Source: Bacteroidales bacterium
GTDB taxonomy: Bacteria > Bacteroidota > Bacteroidia > Bacteroidales > GCA-2748055
DNA: 64,000 bases
Assembly (NCBI GenBank): GCA_029931975.1
Contig: JAOZQY010000005.1
Coordinates: 1 to 64,000 of the forward strand
Direction of reading: 5' to 3'
The notes beneath the pieces are model-generated. The model had not been told where the DNA came from. It ran no database searches and worked only from the letters and a program-made list of their open reading frames with translations. The position numbers and the translations under genes were made by a program. Of the stretch, positions 10,860-20,445 are shown piece by piece (positions within the stretch are counted from its first letter, which is position 1; every line of letters starts with the position of its first letter).

Positions 10860-11963
10860 TTATGACTCTATTTGTTGAAGTGCAAAAGCATATGCTCCCA
10901 GAGCAATGGACTCACTGGCTCCCCTGGAAGAGGTAGCTAGGGCCAACCTAGGAAGGGGATCGTATGAAATGGACCGGTCCGTACCAGGTATGGGGAGGGT
11001 TTTGGAGTAATCCTTAAAGAAACCTTCCCGGTCCTGTGCATCATCCAGGTTAAATACTTTCTGCACCAATCGGGGCATTTCATCTGCATTGGAAGGATGA
11101 AACTTAAAATTCAGCTCCTCCATCACTGCTGGCATATATAGATCGCTGGCACCGGTGATTCCTCCACCGATAACTGCTATGCCATCCGTAAAAGTGAGGA
11201 TGTTAGCCACTGTATCACCCAGAGCACGACCAGTCTGTTCATAAGCCTTCAGGGCAGCTTTCTGATTCCCTTCCCTTTCTCCTTTGGCAATCTCGTAAAT
11301 ATCTTTGGGCTCCAATTCATTGGGATAGGCAATACCCGCCTCCACAGCATAGACACGTTGCACAGATCGGATGCTGACCACATCTTCGGCATTGACATCC
11401 GGACTGTGCCTGTTGCTGAAAAGCCAAACTTCAGCAGCGGTCACATTGTCGCCGGTAATGAGTTGACCATTGGAGACAAAACCACCGCCAAATCCGGTGC
11501 CCAGGGTAAAACCAAAAAGGTTCCTGTATCGCTTAGGGCTTCCGGCTGCTTCCAGTTGGGCATTGATCTCGGGCAGAATTCCTCCCAATGCCTCACCATA
11601 GGCAAAGAGATCCCCATCGTTGTTAATGAATACCGGCAGTCCGAATTCTTCCTCCAGGATGCTCTTCAGCGGAACACCTCCTTTGAAAGCAGGTAGGTTA
11701 TTGGAATTATCAATGATGCCATTGCTATAGTCGGCCGGACCTGGAAAAGCAAAACTTATGGCCACAGGCGATACCCCGATCTCCTGCATTACCTCTCGGA
11801 AGCCGGCTTTCATATTGGCCAGGCATCGCTCCAGGTGATCTGCATTGGCATCCTTTCTGATCCCCTTTGAGATGGCCTTTCCACCCCTAAAAGCATTGAA
11901 TACAAAATTTGTTCCGCCAGCATCCAGGGTCAAAACCACTCGATCGTCTTGATAAATGCTCAT
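10860..11963 (-). CDS. ROK family sugar kinase-like protein
   Basis: LTLDAGGTNFVF ATP motif; NNDGDLFAYGE catalytic Asp; GTGFGGGFV; no CxCGxxGC zinc motif seen. Confidence 0.8.
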   Translation of the reverse strand: MSIYQDDRVVLTLDAGGTNFVFNAFRGGKAISKGIRKDANADHLERCLANMKAGFREVMQEIGVSPVAISFAFPGPADYSNGIIDNSNNLPAFKGGVPLKSILEEEFGLPVFINNDGDLFAYGEALGGILPEINAQLEAAGSPKRYRNLFGFTLGTGFGGGFVSNGQLITGDNVTAAEVWLFSNRHSPDVNAEDVVSIRSVQRVYAVEAGIAYPNELEPKDIYEIAKGEREGNQKAALKAYEQTGRALGDTVANILTFTDGIAVIGGGITGASDLYMPAVMEELNFKFHPSNADEMPRLVQKVFNLDDAQDREGFFKDYSKTLPIPGTDRSISYDPLPRLALATSSRGASESIALGAYAFALQQIES

Positions 11964-11966
11964 TGC

Positions 11967-13124
11967 TTATGCTTTTGAAGTACGTAAAGAGATATATAGA
12001 ATATATACCATACAGAGACCCGGAACGACAAATCCGGCCATCAATCCAAAGAGGTCGGCCACGCCACCAAAAACAATGGGCACAATGGCTCCTCCGATGA
12101 TGGCTGTCACCATCAGCCCGGAGATTTCATTACTCCTATCCGGAAGGGCATCCACTGATATGGAAAAGATCAGCGGGAAGATATTGGCAAAACCCAGTCC
12201 GATAATGAATATAAAAACAAAAGCCAGCACCTGGCTGCCAAGGATATACAGTCCGACTATCCCGACAATGGCCAGTATACTGCTGGAGACAAGGAATATC
12301 TTAGGTGAGAGCCAGTTCAAAATCACCCCACCAAGGAAGCGACCTGTCATTAGTGAAACAAAGAAGAAGAGCGTTCCAAACAATCCTTTCTCCTTAATAT
12401 CATAATCAAATTTTGCCTCCAGGAAGTTAGGTAGCTTGGCGCTCATGCTCACTTCAGAGCCCACGTAGAGGAAGATGCCAATGACCATCATCAGCACATA
12501 GGGATTCTTCAAGAGTCCAAAACAGGATTTTAGGGTAGCTGGCTTTTCACTTACTGCCTTCTCTTCGATACGCGTCGCAAGGAGGATCACCACCACCACC
12601 AGCATTACTCCGCCATATATGGGAAACAACAATTTCCAGTCCAGGCCCCAGTATCGGGCCGCCACAATGGGAATCAGCGAACCTGACAAGGAGCCAATGG
12701 CCTTCACAAACTGTCCGAAGGAGAGGTTTCTGGAATATTTTCCTTCGGGAGACACATCCCGCATAATGGGATTCCCGGCAACCTGCAACAGCGTGGCCCC
12801 TGTTCCCAGAAACAGCAGTCCGCCCAATATCAAAATGAATGACTCATAATGACCAAGAATAGGCAGGATCATGCCCACAAGTGCGGAAAAAAGCCCCAAC
12901 AAAAGCACATGCTTTCTTCCTTTACGGTCCTGGTAAAGCCCCATGGGGACAGAAAGCAGTCCGAACATGATAAAGGCCATAAAAGTGACCAGTCCGGCTT
13001 GAAAATTGTTCAGGCTGAAATCAGTCTGCAGTTGACTAGTAAGCGGTCCGGATACATCGCCAAAACCCATTACCAGGAAGGCCAGGAATATGGGTGTTGA
13101 CTTCAGATAGTTGTTTTTTGTCAT
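11967..13124 (-). CDS. MFS sugar transporter
   Basis: 385 aa, about 12 TM, MGLYQDRKGRKHVL MFS motif A. Confidence 0.8.
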   Translation of the reverse strand: MTKNNYLKSTPIFLAFLVMGFGDVSGPLTSQLQTDFSLNNFQAGLVTFMAFIMFGLLSVPMGLYQDRKGRKHVLLLGLFSALVGMILPILGHYESFILILGGLLFLGTGATLLQVAGNPIMRDVSPEGKYSRNLSFGQFVKAIGSLSGSLIPIVAARYWGLDWKLLFPIYGGVMLVVVVILLATRIEEKAVSEKPATLKSCFGLLKNPYVLMMVIGIFLYVGSEVSMSAKLPNFLEAKFDYDIKEKGLFGTLFFFVSLMTGRFLGGVILNWLSPKIFLVSSSILAIVGIVGLYILGSQVLAFVFIFIIGLGFANIFPLIFSISVDALPDRSNEISGLMVTAIIGGAIVPIVFGGVADLFGLMAGFVVPGLCMVYILYISLRTSKA

Positions 13125-13313
13125 GCTGAGTTAAATTTTCAATCCCAATATTACCATTAATTATGCTTCTATCATTTAAATCGCTCTTCCAATATCTGAA
13201 TATACCCTCTCCCTGATAATGTATGACGTGCTGGATGCGGTGCTATAGTCTTTTAAAAATATTTCCTTGATCGCATTTTTTTTTCTACTTTGACAAAAAC
13301 TACTAACCATACT

Positions 13314-14702
13314 ATGAACAACTCAAGAAGATCATTTCTCCGAAAAGCGGTACTTGGTACTGCAGCAGTCTCCTCGGCACCCATGGTACTGTCCGGAAGT
13401 TATAAGCAAGGTCTGTTGCTGGACCCCCGCTCCTATTCTACTGCAGCTTTTGCAGCCAATGACCAGATCAACCTGGCACTGATTGGCACAGGGATCCAGG
13501 GCATCTACGATACTACTACTGCACTACAGGTACCCGGTGTCAAACTGGTTGCGACCTGCGACCTTTACAAGGGAAGGCTCGCCAGGGCAAAGGAACTCTG
13601 GGGAGATGGTATTTTTTTGACCAGGGACTACCGGGAGATCCTGGACCGGAAAGATGTGGATGCGGTGATTATCGCCACTCCGGATCACTGGCACAAGCGG
13701 ATCAGCATCGAGGCGCTGAATGCGGGGAAAGCAGTCTACTGTGAAAAACCCATGGTGCAGAAAGCTGAAGAAGGTCATGAACTGATCGCGGCCCATCAAA
13801 AGTCCGGAAAGATCATGCAGGTAGGAAGCCAAGGCATGTCGTCGCTGGGTAACGAGAAGGCCAAACAGCTCTATGAGGATGGAGCCATTGGTCAGATTGT
13901 TATGCTGGATATGTACAACGACCGCTATTCTTCCGAAGGAGCCTGGAACTATCCCATTCCTCCTGATGCTTCGCCCGATACGGTAGATTTTGACACCTTC
14001 CTGGGCAGTGCACCTAAAGTTCCTTATGAACTGAAGCGCTTTTTCAGGTGGAGAAACTACAAAGATTATGGCACCGGTGTTGCTGGCGACCTCTTTGTTC
14101 ATGCCTTCTCAACCCTGAACTTTGTCATCAGCTCTCATGGCCCCAACCGGGCGCTGGCCACGGGTGGATTGCGTTACTGGGACGACGGGCGGGATGTGCC
14201 CGATGTAAGCATCACCCTTTATGACTATCCAGAAACCAAAACCCATGCGGCCTTTAATGCCTCTTTCCGGGTGAACTTTATTGCCGGGAGCGGTGAAGAT
14301 TATGGGTTCCGGCTGGTGGGAACCGAAGGAGAAATGCACGTGGGAACGGACCAGGTGAAGCTTGTCCGTTCGAAGCTGGGAATGAAACCCGGTGGATATT
14401 CATTGATCTCCCACACCGAAGAGAACCAGAAAAAGATTGTAGCTGCCTATGATAAGAAGTTTGCCAATGAGAGGTCCAAAGACCTGAATATCGGTGAAAC
14501 GCTCTGGGAAGCACCCGAAGGTTATAAGGGCAGTCACTATGACCACTTCAATAACTTCTTCGAGGGGATACGCGGAACCAAGGAGATCATCGAGGATCCT
14601 ACTTTTGGATTACGCGCCGCCGGAGCTGCCCTGCTGGCCAATGAAAGCTACTATAAGGGACACCCCGTGCAGTGGGATCCTGAAGCAATGAAACTAATCT
14701 AA
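13314..14702 (+). CDS. Gfo/Idh/MocA family oxidoreductase with TAT-type leader (start moved from 13290)
   Basis: MNNSRRSFLRKAVLGTAA leader; GTGIQG; ATPDHWHKR; CEKPMVQ. Confidence 0.88.
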   Translation: MNNSRRSFLRKAVLGTAAVSSAPMVLSGSYKQGLLLDPRSYSTAAFAANDQINLALIGTGIQGIYDTTTALQVPGVKLVATCDLYKGRLARAKELWGDGIFLTRDYREILDRKDVDAVIIATPDHWHKRISIEALNAGKAVYCEKPMVQKAEEGHELIAAHQKSGKIMQVGSQGMSSLGNEKAKQLYEDGAIGQIVMLDMYNDRYSSEGAWNYPIPPDASPDTVDFDTFLGSAPKVPYELKRFFRWRNYKDYGTGVAGDLFVHAFSTLNFVISSHGPNRALATGGLRYWDDGRDVPDVSITLYDYPETKTHAAFNASFRVNFIAGSGEDYGFRLVGTEGEMHVGTDQVKLVRSKLGMKPGGYSLISHTEENQKKIVAAYDKKFANERSKDLNIGETLWEAPEGYKGSHYDHFNNFFEGIRGTKEIIEDPTFGLRAAGAALLANESYYKGHPVQWDPEAMKLI

Positions 14703-14719
14703 CTTAAGAGCTATAATCC

Positions 14720-15598
14720 ATGAGAAGAGTACTTATTTCTTTCTGTTTCCTGCTGGTGGCTGCATTTCTGTTTGCCCAGGAAAGACCCCTGAATGTAATT
14801 GTCATTGGAGCACACCCGGATGATCCCGATGGAGATTTTGGTGGAACTGCTATTCTGCTTGCAGAAATGGGTCATAATGTTAAGTTTGTTTCACTGACCA
14901 ATGGCGATGCTGGCCACCAGAGCCGCGGAGGCGGTGACCTGGCCAGAGTCAGGATCGCAGAGGCACAGGAAGCCGGTAAACGATTTGGTGTGGAATATGA
15001 GGTTCTGGACAACCACGACGGAGAGCTGATGCCTACCCTGGAAAATCGCAAGAAGGTCATCCGCCAGATCCGGGAATGGAATGCAGATGTGGTCCTGACA
15101 CACCGGACCAACGACTACCATCCGGACCACCGTTACACTTCCATCCTGGTGCAGGATGCCGCCTACATGGTTATCGTACCCAATGTGGTTCCTGAAGCAG
15201 CTCCTTTGAAAAAGAATCCTGTTTTCCTTTATGTACAGGATTACTTTCAGAAACCCACTCCTTTCGAGCCCCAAATTGCAGTTGATATCAGCGAGGTATA
15301 CGAGCAAAAAATCTATGGCATGGCTGCCCATGCTTCACAGTTTTTTGAATGGTTGCCCTGGACCTCAGGGAGACTGGACCAGGTACCTGAGGGTGAAAAA
15401 GAAAGACTGGAATGGCTGGGGGCAAGGCGTTATAATGTTCCTACCCCTGAAATAAGAGAATGTCTGGAACTCTGGTATGGAGACAAAGCTAAGGAAATTA
15501 CCCACGCCGAAGCCTTTGAAATCTGCGAATATGGCAGGCAGCCAGACAAAGAAGAAATCCTGAAGTTGTTTCCCATGCTGCCGGGCAGTACAGACTAA
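14720..15598 (+). CDS. PIG-L family deacetylase, secreted
   Basis: Signal peptide; IGAHPDDPDGDFGGTA and HRTNDYHPDHR metal-binding motifs. Confidence 0.88.
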   Translation: MRRVLISFCFLLVAAFLFAQERPLNVIVIGAHPDDPDGDFGGTAILLAEMGHNVKFVSLTNGDAGHQSRGGGDLARVRIAEAQEAGKRFGVEYEVLDNHDGELMPTLENRKKVIRQIREWNADVVLTHRTNDYHPDHRYTSILVQDAAYMVIVPNVVPEAAPLKKNPVFLYVQDYFQKPTPFEPQIAVDISEVYEQKIYGMAAHASQFFEWLPWTSGRLDQVPEGEKERLEWLGARRYNVPTPEIRECLELWYGDKAKEITHAEAFEICEYGRQPDKEEILKLFPMLPGSTD

Positions 15599-15615
15599 AT
15601 AATACCAGGTATTAG

Positions 15616-16137
15616 TTTTCTATCTTTACTTATGAAACCCCGGAACAGGAAGCTTTTCTAGAAAAGGATGCCGGGTACCAGCAGTCCGCCCAGGCCTATA
15701 CCAATGCTCCCCACGACAATCCACCCTACACAAGAATCGAAAGTATAATCCTTCGTGCCTTTAATGCCACACCCCGAATGGCACTGCCTGAACTAGAATC
15801 ACCAAGAGAGGAACGGGTCTATGAATTAAGAAGTTATGAAGGAGCCACCGAGAAACTCTATAATCTGAAAGTGGACATGTTTAATAAAGGGGAATCGGCA
15901 CTGTTTAAGGAGCTGAAGTTCAACCCGGTCTTCTTCTGCGAGGTGCTCTCCAGTGCACATATGCCACACCTGATGTATATGACCACCCATGCAGATACCA
16001 TTGCACAGAAGGAAAACTGGGGAAACTTTGTCAATCATCCGGAATGGGACAGGATGAAGAACCTGGAGAGGTATCAGAATACGGTTTCGGGCATGACCAA
16101 ATTACTGCTATTCCCTACGGAATACTCGGACTACTAG
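15616..16137 (+). pseudogene. NIPSNAP family protein, N-terminally truncated
   Basis: Open frame without start codon: FSIFTYETPEQEAFLEKDAGYQQSAQAYTNAPHDNPPYTRIESIILRAFNATPRMALPELESPREERVYELRSYEGATE...; in-frame TAG at 15613 just after the PIG-L stop; the predicted ORF from 15778 starts mid-domain. Confidence 0.7.
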
Positions 16138-16186
16138 AGATCCATACTCTGCTGATATAAGTGAATACCAGCTCTAAAATAATGAT

Positions 16187-17275
16187 TTATTCGTAGGTGG
16201 TCCCCCGGTGTGATGATCCATCCAGCCTTTGCACAAAAGATTTCAGGATGAACACACGATTCGTTGCCTGGTGATATACATGCAGATTACTGCCATGCAA
16301 TTCATAGATGGTCTCTTTGCTGATATCCACCTTATTTACCCAGAGGTAAAATGTACCAGAAGGGGTAGCCTTCCAGGTAAATGGAACCTTGATACCGCTT
16401 TTTCTGTAAGCATCGCGGGGTATCCCTTCATTCTCCCTGGAAACAGCCTGTTGAACTGTCGGCGTGTGTGTCTGCTGCACCGGCAGTGCAGCAATGGGTG
16501 TATAACCCACACCTGAGCCATTCCGGAAATAGAAATCTCCTACCAGGGAACTGGACTCCCATGGGGTTTGCTGACCATTGCTGCTGGCCAGCACATCGGC
16601 CCTTACGCCTTTAAAAACTTCTTCCACCTTTACTCCTGGTTGTTGCATATGCTCCAGCAGAGCACGGGTATAGAGACCATAATCCTGATCTCCATCCGAT
16701 GCCACGGAACCCGGTGAGGTGGAGTAGGCAATCATGGTACCGGTGGGAGCCACCATGGTAGTGAGGCCCTGTTTGGTATCCCTGAATGAACGTGAAAAGG
16801 GATTGTTCCGACAGGCATCCAGGATCACTATATTTACATTACTTTTTGCACTTTCCATATAGGCCAGGATGAAACCCATATCAAGAGCCTCGTATTCTAT
16901 TTCCTGCTCAATATGCATCACTGCCTGGGTTGGAAGCAAATAGTTATAGCCATTGACCTGCATGCCATGGCCGGAGTAGTAAAAAAGTGCTGTTCCTTCT
17001 GATTTCAGTTTCATTCCAAATTCTCGCACAGCCTGCTTCATCGCATTCTGGTTCTTCACATTCTCCCTCAGGATCACCTCAAAACCGGAGGATTCCAGGA
17101 CCTTTGCCATGGCACGGGCATCATTTACTGTGTTTTTCAGGGGCCCATTCAGGTAGTCTGCATTCCCTATCACCAGTGCCACCCTGTTCTCTGTGGATTG
17201 TCCTTTCAGGGCATCTGCACCCACCAGTGCAAAAAAAACAAGAAGTACTCCGCATCGAATCATGAAAGTTTTCAT
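16187..17275 (-). CDS. Secreted caspase-like peptidase (C14 family)
   Basis: NRVALVIGNADY, FYYSGHGMQ (catalytic His) and VILDACRNNPF (catalytic Cys). Confidence 0.85.
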   Translation of the reverse strand: MKTFMIRCGVLLVFFALVGADALKGQSTENRVALVIGNADYLNGPLKNTVNDARAMAKVLESSGFEVILRENVKNQNAMKQAVREFGMKLKSEGTALFYYSGHGMQVNGYNYLLPTQAVMHIEQEIEYEALDMGFILAYMESAKSNVNIVILDACRNNPFSRSFRDTKQGLTTMVAPTGTMIAYSTSPGSVASDGDQDYGLYTRALLEHMQQPGVKVEEVFKGVRADVLASSNGQQTPWESSSLVGDFYFRNGSGVGYTPIAALPVQQTHTPTVQQAVSRENEGIPRDAYRKSGIKVPFTWKATPSGTFYLWVNKVDISKETIYELHGSNLHVYHQATNRVFILKSFVQRLDGSSHRGTTYE

Positions 17276-17305
17276 ATTTTTAAGATAAACAAAAATATCC
17301 TTGAT

Positions 17306-17968
17306 ATGCTTATACGCAAAATATTCCCTAAAGTTTTTCTACTATCTCTCATCTTTATATCGGCTGCTGCTATCGGGCAAAAGCAGGTGGACCTGAATGC
17401 ACTGGAGCAGGAGAATCCAAAACTCTTTTCTGGTCGTTATTTCCGTGGTGGTGTTGGCTTTGCTCGCGCCACTCAGGACTTTGGTAGTGTCTACGACGGT
17501 ATCAGTCTGACCCCGCTTCAGATCAACCTGGAATTTGGCACGAGAATTAAGAGAACCTTCGGGATCTATTTGGGTATGTATCTCAACACCATGTTGAACG
17601 AGACCTATTACGGCATAGGCTATACCGGAATAAGCACCAACATTGAAACATGGTACCAGAGCTCCTTAAACCTGGGTGGACTGTACTACCTGAAGGGAGG
17701 AAACTCCTATTTTGCCCCGGAGGTGGGATTTGCTGTCGGGACCATAGAAACCACGGAATTTTACGAGGAAGGCACCATTGGTATACATACAGCACTTAAA
17801 TATGGATATGACTGGCACATCCTGAGTAAATTTTATTTAGGAGCGCAGGCATATATCAGCTATGACAACTGCAAACACGATGAAGGCCTTATTGATGACA
17901 CGGGTGAGGTCCTGGTTTCAACTACCCTTATGTATGGTGTGAACCTAACCATTAAACTCGGAAAATAG
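17306..17968 (+). CDS. Outer-membrane beta-barrel-like protein
   Basis: Likely start at MLIRKIFPKVFLLSLIFISAAAIGQ (signal peptide); alternating aromatic/Gly beta pattern. Confidence 0.6.
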   Translation: MLIRKIFPKVFLLSLIFISAAAIGQKQVDLNALEQENPKLFSGRYFRGGVGFARATQDFGSVYDGISLTPLQINLEFGTRIKRTFGIYLGMYLNTMLNETYYGIGYTGISTNIETWYQSSLNLGGLYYLKGGNSYFAPEVGFAVGTIETTEFYEEGTIGIHTALKYGYDWHILSKFYLGAQAYISYDNCKHDEGLIDDTGEVLVSTTLMYGVNLTIKLGK

Positions 17969-17983
17969 TCAGCTACTCCCGCA

Positions 17984-19378
17984 TCAATCTTCAGTGATCA
18001 GCTTTCGGATGCGTTCAATCTGTTTCTGTTTATTTACTTCGCGAAGACTCCTGGCAGTTTTCGTGAAATAAGAATGCCCGGATATAAATTTCAATTGCAG
18101 TTTGTTCCATTCATTCAGGGTTCCGATCTTATTCTGTTCATGCAGTTCCTTAAACAAGGTATTGGAAACCGGGATCATATCGCTTCTGCCCAGGTAGTCA
18201 AGGTCGGCATCGCAGATAATCTCCTGGTAAATATCCTTGGGTTGTGGAGGTAACTTGGTGGCCATGATAATGTCACAGATCTTTTCGATCTGCTCCTCCG
18301 AATATCCGTAATCCGGAAGAATTTTTTTTACCATCTCCGTTCCGTGATACTCATGCTCATCGTAATCAATGGTATGTCCGGCATCGTGAAACAGGGCTGC
18401 TGTTTTCAGCATCAGGATTCCTTCATCATCAAGTCCTTCGGCCCAACCGATCAGTTCCACTTCTGTAACCACATCCACCGTATGTTTCACATTGTGATAG
18501 TAAAGATAGTCGGGTAGTTCATTTTCCAGCCTGTCGAGAATCAGTTCCTGGATATCGGTAAACTGGATCAACTTAAATTTCGTATTAAACAAAGCATTGG
18601 GCATGACACCTTTGTTCCTCATTGAGAACTCAGGTCTGATCCCGTTCACCACAAACATTTCCAGGTCACCCTTATATTTCACGGGCATCTTACCATAATA
18701 CTCGCATATAAAAAACTCTTTGACCAGTTCATAGGTCATCACCGAGATCAGTATCTTTCCACTTTCTCCCCCTCCCTGCATACGGTGAGCTATATTGACC
18801 GTATCGCCCTTTATATCATAGCTAATCTTCCTCTTTCCCGATACAGTCGCTGTAACTGGTCCGGTGTGAATACCCAGCCTCAGGTTCCAATAGCGTTTGC
18901 CGTCAATTCTTCTGAGCTGGTTCAGAAACAAATTCATCTCCAGAGCTGCCATCACCACATCGATGGGGTTGGTTATATTCTTTTCCGGAATTCCACCTGC
19001 TGCCATATAAGTATCTCCGATGGTTTTAATCTTATGGATCTTGTACTTCTTAAGGATGCGGTCAAATTCAATCAAAACTTCATCCAGCTGGTCCATAGCC
19101 ACCGAAGCTTTCTCTTGGACAGTCAGATGCTTAAACCCACTTATGTAGGCAAAAAGCACCGTAGCCATCGTATACTTCTTCACTCGCTCCCCGGTCTCCT
19201 GATATCGTTCCTCCTTCATACCAAGACGGGCATCCTTCAGGCGTAGCTTCAGGTTTTCATTCTGTTCCGTGATCTGAGCAAGTGCTCTTTGCAACTTCTC
19301 ATTCTTATCATACAGGTCCTGGTTCTGCTTGACCAATTTCTGAATCCGCTTTAACAGTTCATCCTGCTTTTGTCCCAT
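17984..19378 (-). CDS. Class III nucleotidyl cyclase domain fused to C-terminal HD domain, N-terminal coiled coil (start moved from 19417)
   Basis: KKYTMATVLFAYISGFKHL...KTIGDTYMAAGG...YDIKGDTVNIAHRM (cyclase) then YHNVKHTVDVV...ALFHDAGHTIDYDEHEYHG...ICDADLDYLG (HD). Confidence 0.82.
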   Translation of the reverse strand: MGQKQDELLKRIQKLVKQNQDLYDKNEKLQRALAQITEQNENLKLRLKDARLGMKEERYQETGERVKKYTMATVLFAYISGFKHLTVQEKASVAMDQLDEVLIEFDRILKKYKIHKIKTIGDTYMAAGGIPEKNITNPIDVVMAALEMNLFLNQLRRIDGKRYWNLRLGIHTGPVTATVSGKRKISYDIKGDTVNIAHRMQGGGESGKILISVMTYELVKEFFICEYYGKMPVKYKGDLEMFVVNGIRPEFSMRNKGVMPNALFNTKFKLIQFTDIQELILDRLENELPDYLYYHNVKHTVDVVTEVELIGWAEGLDDEGILMLKTAALFHDAGHTIDYDEHEYHGTEMVKKILPDYGYSEEQIEKICDIIMATKLPPQPKDIYQEIICDADLDYLGRSDMIPVSNTLFKELHEQNKIGTLNEWNKLQLKFISGHSYFTKTARSLREVNKQKQIERIRKLITED

Positions 19379-19415
19379 TATGTTTAATATCTTTGTAGTA
19401 TAATATTTATCGCCC

Positions 19416-20444
19416 ATGAAAAACAGAGCTATTCTGACTGCACTTCTTTTTATCGCATTACAGTCTATCTACTCTCAGAAGAACGTAAAATCCTTCCTCG
19501 TGGTTTCATATAATGTAGAAAACCTTTTCGACACTATCAATTCTCCACAATTTGAAGATGACGAATATACCCCTTCCGGGACCTTAGCATGGACCTACGA
19601 ACGTTATGAAAAGAAACTGAAGGACCTGGCCCGCGTGGTGCTCTCATTGCCCGGCAAGGAGCTCCCGGCAGTGATCGGACTTGCGGAAGTCGAGAACAGG
19701 ATGGTACTGGAAGATCTGTGCGCTGTGCGTGGTATCAGGAAGGGGGAATATGAGATTGTTCATGAGGATGGTCAGGATCCAAGGGGGATTGATTGTGCCC
19801 TGCTTTACAGGCCTGATCTTTTCAAATACAAATCCCATGAATATATACCCATTGTCGATCCTGTGAACACCGATTACCTTTACAGGGGAATTCTGCATGT
19901 TCGGGGAAAGGCGCCCGATGGTTCCATGCTACACATCTTTGTAAATCACTGGAAATCGAGGAGTGGAGGAGTCCGGGAGACTGAAAGGCAAAGAATGTTT
20001 TCAGCCATTACACTGCGAAAGGAGCTGGATAAATTGCTGGCCAGGGAATCTGATTTCAAGGTGATTATCATGGGAGACTTCAACGACGAACCTACCAACA
20101 GGAGTATTTCAAGCGGTCTGTCTGCAGGGAACAAACGTCGCAATATCGAAATGGGGGATCACTACAACCTCTTCTATGATCTTCACAATAGCGCCAGAGA
20201 AGGAACTTACAACTATAAAGGAACCTGGAATATGCTGGATCAGATGATTGTCTCCTATAACCTGTTAAACCAGGAGAGGGGACTGAGCACCGGATTTGAC
20301 GGCGGACATATTTTGAAGGAGGAATGGATGCTCTATGTGAGTGAAAAATACGGAGAGAGCCTTCCCTCTTCCACCTATGGCGGGCCTGAATACTTCGGGG
20401 GACCCAGCGACCACCTTCCTATCTACGTAGAATTCACCTGGTAA
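19416..20444 (+). CDS. Secreted endonuclease/exonuclease/phosphatase family protein
   Basis: SYNVENLFD, GLAEVEN, NHWKSR, IMGDFNDEP, SDHLPIYVEF motifs. Confidence 0.88.
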   Translation: MKNRAILTALLFIALQSIYSQKNVKSFLVVSYNVENLFDTINSPQFEDDEYTPSGTLAWTYERYEKKLKDLARVVLSLPGKELPAVIGLAEVENRMVLEDLCAVRGIRKGEYEIVHEDGQDPRGIDCALLYRPDLFKYKSHEYIPIVDPVNTDYLYRGILHVRGKAPDGSMLHIFVNHWKSRSGGVRETERQRMFSAITLRKELDKLLARESDFKVIIMGDFNDEPTNRSISSGLSAGNKRRNIEMGDHYNLFYDLHNSAREGTYNYKGTWNMLDQMIVSYNLLNQERGLSTGFDGGHILKEEWMLYVSEKYGESLPSSTYGGPEYFGGPSDHLPIYVEFTW

Positions 20445-20445
20445 G

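Noticed and set aside
13524-14102. 192-aa ORF antisense to a Gfo/Idh gene
   Set aside because: Shadow ORF, no domain or ribosome-binding context.
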